From positions 157,372,471 through 157,436,470 of the forward strand of contig NC_081411.1 in NCBI RefSeq assembly GCF_030272615.1: a stretch of DNA of 64,000 bases, in the 5' to 3' direction. The stretch is from Cryptomeria japonica (lineage: Eukaryota > Streptophyta > Pinopsida > Cupressales > Cupressaceae). A model generated the notes under the pieces. That model made no database searches. It had not been told where the DNA came from and saw only the letters and a list, made by a program, of their open reading frames with translations. Of the stretch, positions 23,461 through 34,899 are shown one piece after another. Made by a program: the position numbers and the translations under genes. The first letter of the stretch is position 1. Each line of letters starts with the position of its first letter.

Positions 23461-24250
23461 CCACCCCTCAAAAAATTGTATAAAATCGTGGTGAATATTT
23501 ATTTTTTTCTAAAATTAATAATAATGTTTATTGGCGAATCTTTCCTTTTTATAAAAACAAAATTAATTTAATTGGCAAATTTGTTTATATCAAATTTTTT
23601 GGTAGAAAATATTGGCGAATCTTGAAAAATAATAATTGTATGCATTAATTACTATTTTATTTCCTTTCATTTAAAAATAATCTTTTATAAAAAAGTAAAG
23701 GCATGAAGGTTGAAATCATTAATGAGTTTAAGGGTTAGACTATACTCTATTTGGTTTCTACCATTAACTTAAAATAGTCTAATAACCCTCTTTCTATTTT
23801 GTGAGATAAAATTTACAAATAATGCAAAAATTGCTTTTAGACCATTGGTTTTCATTGAAGTCAACAATTCAAAAACAATTTCAAACCCCACAAGCATTAC
23901 AACTTGTAGGTACATTTTACATCATGGAATACAATGAAGGTCATTAGATTATATTTTAAATCAATGGTGGAAACAAAAGATTGTTGATATAACCCTAAAG
24001 TAACTAATAATTGGCGAATCTGATCTAATCATGTATCAAATATTGTGGCGAATCTTTAAGTTAAAAAAAATAATAAAAAAAAATTCTCTGGCAATTTAAA
24101 TAACATTAAAATAAAAATTAGTAAAAATGTGGCAATTTAGGTCACCTTAAAAGTTGAAATTATTAGCCAAATTTGATTCCCAAATTTGAAAAAATAGCCA
24201 ATTGGCGAATATTAGCCACTAAAGTTTTCATTGGTTCCAGGATTAAAGGT
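23461..24250. repeat. AT-rich region with dispersed TTGGCGAATC motif
   Basis: The word (A)TTGGCGAAT(C) occurs near 23532, 23611, 24011 and 24202, with GTGGCGAATC near 24047. Weaker forms (TTGGCAAAT, CTGGCAATTT, GTGGCAATTT) occur near 23569, 24088 and 24129. Spacing is irregular. No coding is supported. Confidence 0.55.
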
Positions 24251-24439
24251 ACTAGACATTGACTCCACCTGGTCTGACAGGTCTGAGCATGTCTTTATCC
24301 CAATGGCAAGTTGATCGGAGATGGCATGGCTTCCCTCTACACACTCTAGGCTTAAGTTTATATCCTTGTCAATATAGTGTCTTTTCATGAGTCATCATGT
24401 TAGTATCTTGTGATGAGATGTTTAGCCCTAGGTCAGGTT

Positions 24440-27400
24440 GCCTGTGGAGCTATGATTATTTAATTAATTAATTAATAATTAATTTAATATAGTTTATTAA
24501 TATTTAAATTAATTTAAGGTATAGTTTTGATATTTAATAATTAATTGGTTTGTATAGTGTTTATTGTTTATTATTTGATCTTCTTGGATTTATTATTCAT
24601 TTATATACTTTGTGGCTTTAATATTTAATTCAGGGTATTTATTTATATTGCTCTTGGTTTATTTTGTTATTGGGATTTTATAATTTATCGTGCCTTGAGG
24701 ATTAATTAATTATTGGTTAATTATATTAATATTCTTTTCTCTTTTTACTTTTTCGGATTATTAAATATTATATATTCTACCTACCTATTATTATATTGGT
24801 TGTGAGTATTGGGTAAGTAAATAATATTATTTTATACTTCTTACCTCAAATTTGGGAGAGGGTTAGTATGAAATATTGTATTTTAGATTATTTTGATTGG
24901 CCAAATTTGGACTATAGTTTTGAATGAAATTTATTTATTGAGCTTTTTGAGATTTTGCCCGAGTTGGCTTTCAATTTTCTGCATATTGAGGATTGTGGTT
25001 TACTTTCTTAGAGCTTGGCTAGATTGGATAGACTTGGGTTGGATTTTCTCTTCTTCAAATTTGCATTTCCATAACTTCTATATTCTAGGTTGGTTGACTT
25101 TCTTCTCCTTTGCATTTTGGTTTCCGAAAAGATTGTTTTCATTGTGTCTTGTACAAAGCTTTTTTGCGAGGAAGGGAAATAATATAGTTATTAGATTATT
25201 AATATAATTCCATGATTATAATATTTGGGAATCTATTATCCTCTAAGGATTGTATTTGCTGGTAAATATTGTGTATGGCTTGTGTGATTGCTCTTGTGTT
25301 TTCCATGAATGGCCTTTGTGTTCCTTTTTGTACATTGTCATATTTGTTCAATGTGATGAGTCTAGATTGATCTAGCCATTTTGGTGAAAGGCTTGTAAAT
25401 AATAGAGTCCTACTTATGATTTTTTGTTAGTGGATGTTGTCACTATGATTATTTGGCTTTTCCTATAATTGTCGGCCTGGGAGAGGAATTGTTGGTAAGT
25501 CTTGGTTAAATCTATATTTATTGTTTGTAAGCTTTCCAAGTCTTTTATTTCACAACTTCACCCCTCTAGGTTGATTATCCATGTTTGTATACTTGTATGT
25601 TTATTATGGTTTTTGAGTCCCGTATTGTGAATTTAACTTAATATACGCTAAAATTTTGTTCAAATGCATAGAAATAGTGTATGCGCTAGTTATGTGTGTA
25701 GATGATCCACAGAGTCCACCGCAGGCACTGCCAAAATTGACATATGCACTATTTAACTTGCCATATGCATTGTTCTGAGCAATAGAAGTACTGAAAAACT
25801 TGATAAATACACTATAGTGATAATTGTAGGTGCTATTATGTGTCTTATATGCATGAATGAGGTTAATATATGCACTGCTCTATTTAGCAAAAGTGCTAGT
25901 CTGCTTTATCATTGGTATTTTGATGGTTTTAGCTTTTTGAGATGGATTTTCTGGGTTTGTCCTTTATACCAGAGGCTATTTATCATGTTCCTGTGATTTC
26001 TAGTATTATATATTGTTCAGATTTGGTTGGTTGATTATGTGCTTGGATTTGGAAAGTTGGTGTGCCTTGCTATGGAGGATGGATTTGCATATATTTGAGC
26101 AAGGGGAAGTTATGCTTGCTCCTATTATTATTTATTAAGGCTCTTGGTTACTTCATATTATTGGCATTATGACTTATGTCTATTGTTGGATTTCATATCT
26201 ACATGTATGTGGATGTTTCTTGCAGAATACATTTGTTTGAGCCTCTTTCTGTTATTGTAATGTGGATACACTAAGGTCCTAGAACATGGTTAGGTGGCCT
26301 AGGCTTTCATGTGATGACTGGGATTGTGAGAGATAGGTTGTTAAGAGGTTCCTTGTAAGGATGCTTAGAGTTTAGACCATTAGGGAAAATTAAAAAATTT
26401 CTTGATTAAAATAAGTGACAACCTTAATAATTAAGTAGATGTGTTGGGTAATTAGGATTCATCTAAACAAGATAATAATCTAGTTTGGGTCCCAATGCTT
26501 AGTCCTAGGGAGGATGTTTAAGGATAAGGTTGGGAAGGCCATAGTGATGGCAAACAGAACTCCTTTGAATCTCTCATATGTTGAGATGGTTCCGCAAGTC
26601 TATCAAGGTGTGGTATTATCCCTTCTTTGTGAGGATATCATGCAATGACGTGTAACAGGGTGTGGTATTATCCCTTCTTCATGAGGATAGAATGTGATGA
26701 CACTCTTTCCCTATATGTGTCCATTTTCCTCATGCCTTTGTTGTTGATATGCCTCTGGGAATTTATATTTTTTATAATTAAGCCTTGTGATGTGATTTGG
26801 CTTATTCATTATATGTTACTTCTTTATTGTGGCATTTGAGTTGTTGAGTTCCTTTGGTTATTAGGTGTTAGCCTGGATCTAGAGTGCATGTGCGGCCTTT
26901 TGTCATCTCCTAGCATGGGGGGTGGTTCCTTATGGTTTCACATGGCTGGGTGGTTTGATGCCTTCTTCTGTTGGGAAGTTCTTCGTTGGATTCTCTTGTG
27001 TGTGGATGTAGATTCCTACATCTTTAGCTTATGGATGGATTTTTATAGAAGACTAGTGTATCATGATTCTTGGCAGATATCTTAGAATTAAAAGAGATTG
27101 TGTACCTTGAGATGGTTGTACTTGTGGATTGAGAAATATGTATCTCTAGATGTAAAAGATATTGTATTCATATGTATTGGAAAAGTTGTGATAGATTGTG
27201 ATATTGTATCTTGGATATTGCTCATTAATAAAAATAAGGTTTAGATTCATGGTTGGTGATGTTATTGGATTATTCTTGAATGAGATAGAGTATATGTTCT
27301 TGGTTTGAAGAAGTTAATTTAATTATCATGTTTGACTCTTGGACATGTATATGTGTTAGATATTATGATCATACTTTTAATGGTAATGGATTAGTTATTT

Positions 27401-27903
27401 GGTAGGTGATGTTCAATGATGTTTAAATGATGGTATCAATAAAAGAGAAAATAAGAATTAGGAATATTTGGTATTGGTGCTCTTAAAATGAACCTAAGGA
27501 TTAATTTCAAAATTGGTTAAGGATAGATTGTGCCTATGATGGTTAAATTAGTAGATGTTATCTATATGAGTGTAAGGAGTAAATGATGAAAGAATATGTT
27601 AGATTGTTTTATATTGTGATAGCAAGGTTGATGTGGTTATGTTCTTATGTTAGTTAAGTAATGATGTTGAGATACCCTAGGGAATGATAATTAATAAATT
27701 GCATTTATGTTCGCTTGCATACTGAGTTCATATCATTGTGCTTTTATGATTATGTTTAAGTTGTAATGTGCATATTTAGTAAATGGTGAATTAATGTATA
27801 TGTGTATTTTAGTGATGTGTTGCATTAGATGATGTTTTTAGTAAAAAAAATCTCTATTTACATGTTAGTTATATTTCTCTAGGGAATTTCGGTGGGCATT
27901 ACA
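24440..27903 (+). repeat. Probable 5' LTR of the chromovirus (start uncertain)
   Basis: The end is clear: GGGCATTACA at 27894-27903, followed two bases later by a primer site. A typical partner start (TGTAATGCCC) was not found. The region from the AT-rich block at about 24450 to 27903 is non-coding and T-rich and is the candidate LTR. Open frames such as 24893-25207 are hydrophobic only because the DNA is T-rich. Confidence 0.4.
26607..26710 (+). repeat. 52-bp tandem duplication
   Basis: GTGTGGTATTATCCCTTCTT followed by GAGGATA occurs twice, 52 bases apart (about 26608 and 26660), inside the probable chromovirus LTR. Confidence 0.6.
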
Positions 27904-27905
27904 TC

Positions 27906-27919
27906 TGGTATCAAAGCCC
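27906..27919 (+). promoter_or_regulatory. Primer binding site of the chromovirus
   Basis: TGGTATCAAAGCCC, two bases after the LTR end. It matches the initiator-Met type TGGTATCAGAGC with one G-to-A difference. Confidence 0.75.
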
Positions 27920-28075
27920 ACGTTCATACACTGGGTACTCTAGTTTCATATGATCCCATTGTGTGTTATAGAACTCTAACTTGGGTTAGCTATGAGGTTA
28001 TCCTTGCTAGTTGTTTTCTTGCATTATTTTCCCTAGATTTTATCTCATAGTTACCTTGTATCTTTGTTAGACAAG

Positions 28076-28416
28076 ATGTCTGCTAGAGGTAGAGGTCATG
28101 AATGTGGTGATCATATGGGTACTTGACAGAATCCTCATCTTGAGGTTTCTGAAGAGTCACACCATGAGGAGAAGGAGCATGACACGTAGGAGGAAGGAGC
28201 CTAGGGTGATGTAGTTCTGCAATTGATAAATGTGCTTCCAGAGCTTCTTGATCATTTAGTGCTGAGATAGGAGGAGAATCAATAGGAGGAGTCACGTCAT
28301 TTCGGTTTTTAGGAGATGGATCATTTGTGTTCTCCTTGGAGAAGAGTTGATGTAGTTCCATATCAAAATGCGATTGTAGCAGGTCACATTAGAGATCTTC
28401 TTAGGTCTCCTCCTCC
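28076..28416 (+). pseudogene. Chromovirus gag, N-terminal part
   Basis: The ATG at 28076 opens MSARGRGHECGDHMGT, a glycine/arginine start seen in chromoviral gags. The frame has several in-frame stops (mostly TAG) but continues to 28416, where copia B is inserted. The downstream half resumes at 43660 in the same phase. The ORF on the opposite strand here is a shadow. Confidence 0.65.
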
Positions 28417-29904
28417 TGTTGGCATTACATTAAGTTTGTTGATATTGAGAAGGTTGTTGGAGATTGATATAATTGATAAAGGATGATTACTATCTTAATA
28501 ATATTATTTTGTCATTGATGTCAAGCAATTGATTTTCTGATTCAGTATGATGTTGCCATATCTTAAAGAGTATGTTTTGATGAGTATAAAGATGTCAGTA
28601 AGTGACACAAAAAGAGTGAAAATGAAGGGGAGTAATAAGTTATTCAATGGGCAACTATTACCGAGTTAGACAGTGATGAAATCATGTTATTTTGATTGTT
28701 TTGATATCCTACATATGTGTATTCAAAGACTAAATAAGAAGGAGAAAAGATTTCATGCAACAGAATGAGTAAAGGTTTGATACTGTTCTATTTTACCGAC
28801 CAAGGAGCTAGTCGATAAGCACCAAGGTTATTAGTGTCGGTTAAAGTAGAAAGAATGTCTACTGAGTAAAGTTCAATATTTATCGAGTATCAACCGAGTA
28901 GTAACATAATGCATTGGATGAATAAATACATTATTAAATGAAGAATGCCAATGAGCTGGAGATTTATAGAAGATTGGAATGTCATGCAAGAAGTTTGTTA
29001 AGGATCAACAGCAATAAAAATTCAAGAGTTAAATCTACAGCGCAGATTGAACGGTCATAACTGAGTACAAGTACCAAGGAAGGTATACAAGTTCCAAGGC
29101 AAGATAAAACATTTTTCAGTTCGAAGGATTCAATGAACCTAGTCAAGTTTGAAGATTTGATGGCTAAGATTAATCATGGGAAATGTGATTAAGGAGATTA
29201 AGTGGTTAGGAATTGCTTATAAATAAGGAAAAGTTGATGAACACAGAATGCAGGCAAATAGAAGAGCAGTGATACTGTAGAGGTTATTACTGAGTATAGA
29301 AGATTGGAGATCTAATTGAAAAACAGGTTGAGAAGCCCAGCAAGGAGGAAGATAAGTCTTTTGACAAGATTATTTTGAGCACATAGAGTCTTCTTTAACA
29401 TTTCAGATGTGAAGTTGCAGATATATTTTATTACTGTAATTTATTTTTGTAAGTGACAGGAAATCTCTTAACCAAGTGGACCTAATAGTCTTATTTGTAA
29501 ATCCTCTAGCAAGGTAACATTATGAATGAGTGTTTGAAATCCTTTGACAAGGTCACTTCTAACAAAGTGCAAGATTCTAATAGATCTGAGGGAAATCCCT
29601 TGACCGGGTCACATCTAGCAAATGTGTTTATGTAATCTTTAACATGATTGGCTTTTAACCGAGCATACTCTAGAAGAGTATATTTTCTTTGTGGATCTGA
29701 AATCCCACAGCAGTTTTTCCCTATTTGGGTTTCCATGTTAAATATGTTGTGAAGTGTGTTTTGTTGTTTCAAGTTTATCAGTTTATGAGTTTGAATGATT
29801 TACAGTCATAGTTGCATATCAAGTAAGTTCTACCGAATTTTAATCTGGATAGATCATTGGATTGTGAGTTTATCTGATTCACCCCCCCTCTCATCTAACT
29901 AACA
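28417..29904 (+). repeat. 5' LTR of copia B (1488 bp)
   Basis: Starts TGTTGGCATTAC and ends CTAACTAACA, immediately followed by the primer site. It holds TTGTCATTGATGTCAA near its start (28509-28524), a CCCACAGCAGTTTTTCCC module near 29704, and a C-tract at about 29881-29888. It is about 79 bp longer than the 3' copy because the 3' copy lost a segment matching about 29305-29385. Confidence 0.92.
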
Positions 29905-29918
29905 ATTGGTATCAGAGC
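29905..29918 (+). promoter_or_regulatory. Primer binding site of copia B
   Basis: ATTGGTATCAGAGC immediately follows the LTR end; initiator tRNA-Met type. Confidence 0.92.
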
Positions 29919-29966
29919 TAAAACTCCGAAAGAAAAGTTTAAAGGAACTTAAGGCAAGATCTGAAG

Positions 29967-31443
29967 ATGTATAAAAGGGATGCACCAAAGTTGAACAAGT
30001 CATGTTTCTCCACATGGCAGAAAAGGATGAAGTTGCACTTATTAGGAATTGGAGAATATGTAACATATTATCTGGAGAATGATTACACTACACCTAGCGC
30101 CTACCTAATGACAATGGAAGAGATAAAGACAAAGCAAGAACATATTCAAGCAATGATTGAAATAACATCAACATTGACCAACTCAAAGTTTAATGATCTA
30201 GAAGGTTGTAATGATGCCAAAGCTATGTGGAATAAGCTTATATCTGTGTATGGTGGTGATGAACATGTTCAAAGAACAAAAGTAGACAGTCTAAGAGGAC
30301 AACTTGAATCCATGAGAATGAATGAAGGTGAGAACATAATCCAATACAGTACAAGGTTAAAGGAAACTATCAATAAAATCAAAGGAGCAAGAGGAACTAT
30401 TGAAGAAAAGGATGTAACAAGTAAGTTACTGAGAACACTTCTACCTACATGCGATTTGAGTCTCTACAATTAATGAATTAAGGTCTATACCAAACATGCC
30501 AATCTCTTTGGATGCTACTATCGGTAAACTACATGCTTTTGAGTTAAGTAATTTTGATAACAGTGGGTCTTTGGTGAACAAAGTTGAATCTGCATATAGT
30601 TCTTTTCATCTTGATGAATCTAATGATTACAATGATAGAATGTATAAGTATGCTAAAGGAAATCACAGTGGAGCAAGTGAGATATTTCACAAAAACATGG
30701 AAGAAGTACACAAACTATATGAGGAAATTAGAAAGCAAGAAGAGTTTGAAGCATTATTGGCCAGAAGGTTACCAAGAGGCAAAGGTAAGTATAAAGGAAA
30801 GTTACCTTTGAAATGTTTTAACTGTGATAAAATTGGACATATGGCTTCAAACTGTCTTGACAAAGAATATAGTGAAAAGAGAGAATATCGAGATGATAGA
30901 CAAAAAGACAACCAATACAGAGGGCACCAAGACTTCAGAAGGAGAGATAGAAAGACATGCCTAGTAGCTGATGAGGAATCCAATGATGAAAAATTTGATG
31001 GGACTGAGACAGAGGAAGTTGTATATGTGGCTATCAAAGATGGATCAGATGAAGAAAGGTATGAAGAAAAAGCCTTAATATCGCATATAAATAATAATGA
31101 TTCTTGGATCATAGATAGTGGATGCTCACATCACATGATAGGTGATAAACACAAGTTTGTTAAATTAGAAGATTATGATGGAGGTTATGTAAGATTTGGT
31201 AATGATGCACCATGTCCTGTGAAAGATAAAGGATCTATCACACTTCTTGACAATGCTAAATGTGATGATGTATATTGGGTTGAAGGTTTGAAATACAATT
31301 TGTTGAGTGTAGCACAACTAAACAATACAAGATACCGAATAGAATTTCAAAAAGGAATTGTCAAAGTTCATGACAAACATGGAAAGTTGGCTGCTATCGG
31401 GACTCAAACAAGAGGTAATACATTTCATCTTGACTCAAATTGA
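29967..31443 (+). pseudogene. Copia B gag and protease
   Basis: The ATG at 29967 opens a copia gag of the UBN2 type (FSTWQKRMKLHL near the start, AMWNKLISVYGG, then EGENIIQYSTRLKE). A small deletion and shift near 30450 moves the frame; the second part begins near 30470 and also contains a CGA-to-TGA type stop. It continues with a charged linker, a CCHC knuckle CFNCDKIGHMASNC at 30813-30854, and the protease core WIIDSGCSHHM near 31105-31137. It ends with a pre-integrase segment (YNLLSVAQLNN). A TGA at 31441 interrupts entry into the integrase. In an intact element gag and pol form one polyprotein cut by this aspartic protease. Confidence 0.88.
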
Positions 31444-32580
31444 AACAATTGTATGTATGCAAACATAGAAGATACCTGGTTATGACATAAAAGGTTTTGT
31501 CATGTAAATTTTGATAACCTAATCAAAATAAGTAAGAAGCACCAAGTAAGAGGTCTACCAAGCTTGGAAAAACTTGAGAATGCAATATGCTGAGGATGCC
31601 AGATGGGTAAGATGACAAAATCAAACTTCACAAGTAAGTCTTACACTTCTAAAGGAATTTTACATCTTTTACACACTGATCTTTGTGGTCCTATGAAAGT
31701 TCAAAGTTATTATGGTGATAAATACTTTGTATTATTTGTGGATGACTACTCAAGGATGATGTCAGTTATGTTTTTAAAAGAGAAATCAGAAGCCTTTCAA
31801 ATGTTCAAATGGTATAAGGCAAGAGTTGAAAATGAAACAGGAAGACAGTTGAAATGTCTAAGATCTAATAGAGGAGGAGAGTTCATTTCAGGTGAATTTA
31901 ACTTATTTTGCAATGATCATGGTATAAAGAGACAAGTGTCTGCACCAAGCACACCACATCAAAATGGGATAGCTGAAAGAAGAAATAGATCAATTGTAGA
32001 TTGTGTCAGAACCTTGATGATAGAAAAGAGAGTACCTCAAATATTTTGGAGAGAAGCAATAAGCACTGCAGTTTACACCTTAAACCAAGTACAACTAAAG
32101 AAAGGAACTATGAAGACACCGTATGAAATTTGGTATGACAAGAAACCAAATGTAAGTTATTTTAAAATATTTGGAAGTAGATGTTATGTTCACAAATATG
32201 ACAGAAATGGAAAATTTGATCAGAAAAGTGATGAAGGAACATTTCTTGGTTACTCCTCTAGGAGTAAAGCATTTAAATGTCTAATCAAATCATCTAACAA
32301 AATAGTGGAAAGTGAAAATGTGAAACTTGATGAATTTGTAGAAAGGAATGATGAAGGAAACTCCAAAGAACCAGAAGATTATGAAGAGTTTGTATATGTA
32401 CAACTGAGAAGTCTAACCGAGAAAGCCGATGAAGAAAATACTCAGTTATCAAGTGATGAAGAAGATCATACAGAGCCTACCGAGCCTATATTAACAAAAA
32501 ATGTCAGAAGAAATCATGAATCAAGTCAGATCATAGGAGATAAGGATGCTCCAGTGATGAGAAGGAACAAACTGAGATAG
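31444..32580 (+). pseudogene. Copia B integrase
   Basis: The HHCC zinc region lies at about 31475-31610 and carries two TGA codons, one at a Trp and one before the last Cys. The catalytic core follows with HTDLCGP (first Asp), VDDYSRM, and the HQNGIAERRNR block with the catalytic Glu. The second catalytic aspartate has become Asn (LRSNRGGEF), a GAT-to-AAT change. A C-terminal acidic linker (PEDYEEFVYVQ) leads toward RT. The frame ends at a TAG at 32578-32580 that aligns inside the linker. The enzyme would be inactive even without the stops. Confidence 0.85.
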
Positions 32581-33412
32581 AACACATGTCTAATATCCGA
32601 GTTTGAACTAAGGATAGTAAAAGAGGCATTAAGCAATGAAGATTGGGTGAATTCTATGATAGAAGAGATTGAACAAATCAAGAAAAATGAAACATGGACA
32701 CTGGTCCCAAGACAAAACAGAAAAATGTAATTGATACAAAGTGGATTTTCAGAAATAAGCTAAATGAAAATGGTGAGGTCACTCAAAATAAAGAAAGGCT
32801 ATTTTGCAAAGGTTATGCTCAAGAAGAAGGAATAGACTATGGTAAGACTTTTACACCCATGGCAAGACTTGAAGGAGTAAGAACATTGTTGGCATATGCT
32901 GCTTACAAAAATTTTAAGGTATATCAAATGGATGTTAAATCTGTATTTTTGAATGGTATACTAGAAGAAGAAGTTTACATTGAACAACCTGAAGGATTAA
33001 TTGAAGAGAAGAATAAAGATCATGTATGTAAGTTGAACAAAGCTTTATATGGCCTAAAGCAAGCACCTAGAGCATGGTATGAAAGGTTGCACTCCTACTT
33101 AATCAAGATTGGATTTATGAGGACTAGTGAAAACAACAACATGTATATGAAGAATGATGAGATTAATGGAATACTGATTTCACCCATATTTGTTGATGAT
33201 ATTATTTTTTGTAGAAATGGTTCTTTATGCAAGAACTTTGGAAATGAAATGTGCAAAGAATTTGAGATGTCATTAATCGGTGAAATAAAGTATTTTATAG
33301 GTTTACAGATACTGCAAATGAAAAATGGGATTTTTATTACTCAATCCAAGTATATAAAAAAAATCTTGAAGAAATTTGGAATGGAGGATTCTAAACCTAT
33401 AAGTACTCCTAT
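32581..33412 (+). pseudogene. Copia B reverse transcriptase, split by element D
   Basis: Begins with SEFELRIVKEALSNEDWVNSM. A one-base shift near 32720 changes frame, after which the RT fingers and palm are readable: TKWIFRNKLNE, CKGYAQEEGIDY, MDVKSVFLNG, LYGLKQAPRAWYE, and the catalytic FVDD motif near 33190. It is interrupted after about 33412 (..KPISTP) by element D and resumes at 41173. Length and motif order match copia RT. Confidence 0.9.
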
Positions 33413-34586
33413 TGATGAATATAAGAGGGGGGGGGGGTGAATTAGTATTGCAAAAATCTCTATCCTAAAACACTTAAATAGTCTGAAGACAAACCGGTAA
33501 AACAATTTAACAGACAGACTGGTTACCACACATGCAAACCAAAATGCAAGTAGACCATTCACCCACAAAAGCAATACAACCATAACACAAGATATTTGAC
33601 GTGGAAACCCAAATGGGAAAAACTACGGTGAGATGGAACACACAAGTCACTATCTACAGAATAGAAACCAAACCAGTTAAGGTCAGACCGGTTAAGGTCT
33701 TACAATGTTCTTCACCAAAACAGATCCTGTTAGGAATCTCAATCTCTGTTAGGAGATAAGTCCAATTAAATACTACCTTGCTAGAGGATTTTAAATTCAC
33801 AGAGGTGAACCACCTTGTTAGAGGATTTTACAGAGGCTTTTGGGCCTACTCGGTTAAGGGCTATAGATGTGTCAAAGATGTGAGTAATCAACAAGTGTTT
33901 GATCTATCTAATAGCATAGATTGCTTGATTAGATCCAGTATAGTTCACTGCTAATGCATTCCAACATTACTTCAGTCTTCTCTATCTCTCTCAGTTACAA
34001 CTTGATCTTCTTAGATAAGATCGCTCTTCAACAACTCAATAATCACCTTAAACCCTAGCACAACATAAACCTTTCAGCAACTTGAAAAACCCTAAACATG
34101 ATGTCCTTTTAAAGGAATCTGATTTCATGTCAGTCTAATAGGATTACATTACAATTTCCTAGGTTGAATGAATCTAGACATACTCAGTAACATGACACAA
34201 AAAGCATCGTCAGTGTGTCAGTATCGTCAATCAATCGGTGGATTGGTAACTCATCATGAAATCTCAGTTGGTAACTCATCACAGAGTATTACTGGTTCAT
34301 ACAAAATACCAATTGCCGGTTTGACAAAAAATGAAGACTGGTAAGAATATGTCATGCTGCTTTTCTTCCTCGTACTACTTGAGATCTTCGAACCGCTTGG
34401 GGTTGACATGCCACTTCAGACTGGGAAACACATTCTGCAAAATCACCAATAGTCCAAAGACTAGAATACAACATATCGGTTGGAACACATACCGGTTGAG
34501 CTCTAGCTCATAGATATAAAGTGGATCTCAATACAAGTGTGTGTCCATCAATGACAATCACCACATAAACATCAAAAATGCCAATA
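33413..34586 (-). repeat. 3' LTR of element D
   Basis: Minus-strand start TATTGGCATTTTTGATG (a G-to-A change from TG) at 34586 and end ..TATTCATCA at 33413. It aligns along its length with 39998-41167. Differences are mostly C/T and G/A transitions. It carries the C-tract (about 33426-33437) and the GGGAAAAACTACGGTG module near 33617. Confidence 0.92.
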
Positions 34587-34870
34587 ATCTCCCCCTTCGG
34601 CATTGATGGCAACACTTAGGAAAATAAAATTTTGACGTCTAAGTGTTTTACAATAAAAAATATGCCATTAACAAAATTGCTCCCCCTAAGCATATACACT
34701 ATCCCTTAATCAATACAATGTATAGCAATTTTGCATATAGAGCGTAAACATTGAGATATCAGAGCATATAGCATATGTCAAAACATATATCAAAGTTTTA
34801 AAACCAGATACTTCTCCCTATTCTTCTCCAATATAGATAGAGTACTTCTCCCCCTTTATCAGAAGATCAA
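34587..34870 (-). promoter_or_regulatory. Polypurine tract and upstream purine tracts of element D
   Basis: GAAGGGGGAGAT lies directly upstream (minus strand) of the 3' LTR at 34587-34598. Further tracts such as GGGGGAGCAATTTTG and GGGGGAGAAGTAC recur at about 34680, 34850 and 34895. This parallels the purine tracts of the first element and copia B. Confidence 0.65.
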
Positions 34871-34899
34871 AATTTTAAAACCAACCAGATACTTCTCCC

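Noticed and set aside
24893-25207. 104-codon hydrophobic plus-strand frame
   Set aside because: Lies in T-rich non-coding DNA of the probable chromovirus LTR; hydrophobicity follows from T-rich codons and no motif is present.
30687-31112. 141-codon minus-strand frame
   Set aside because: Antisense shadow of the copia B gag-protease, which has recognisable motifs on the plus strand.
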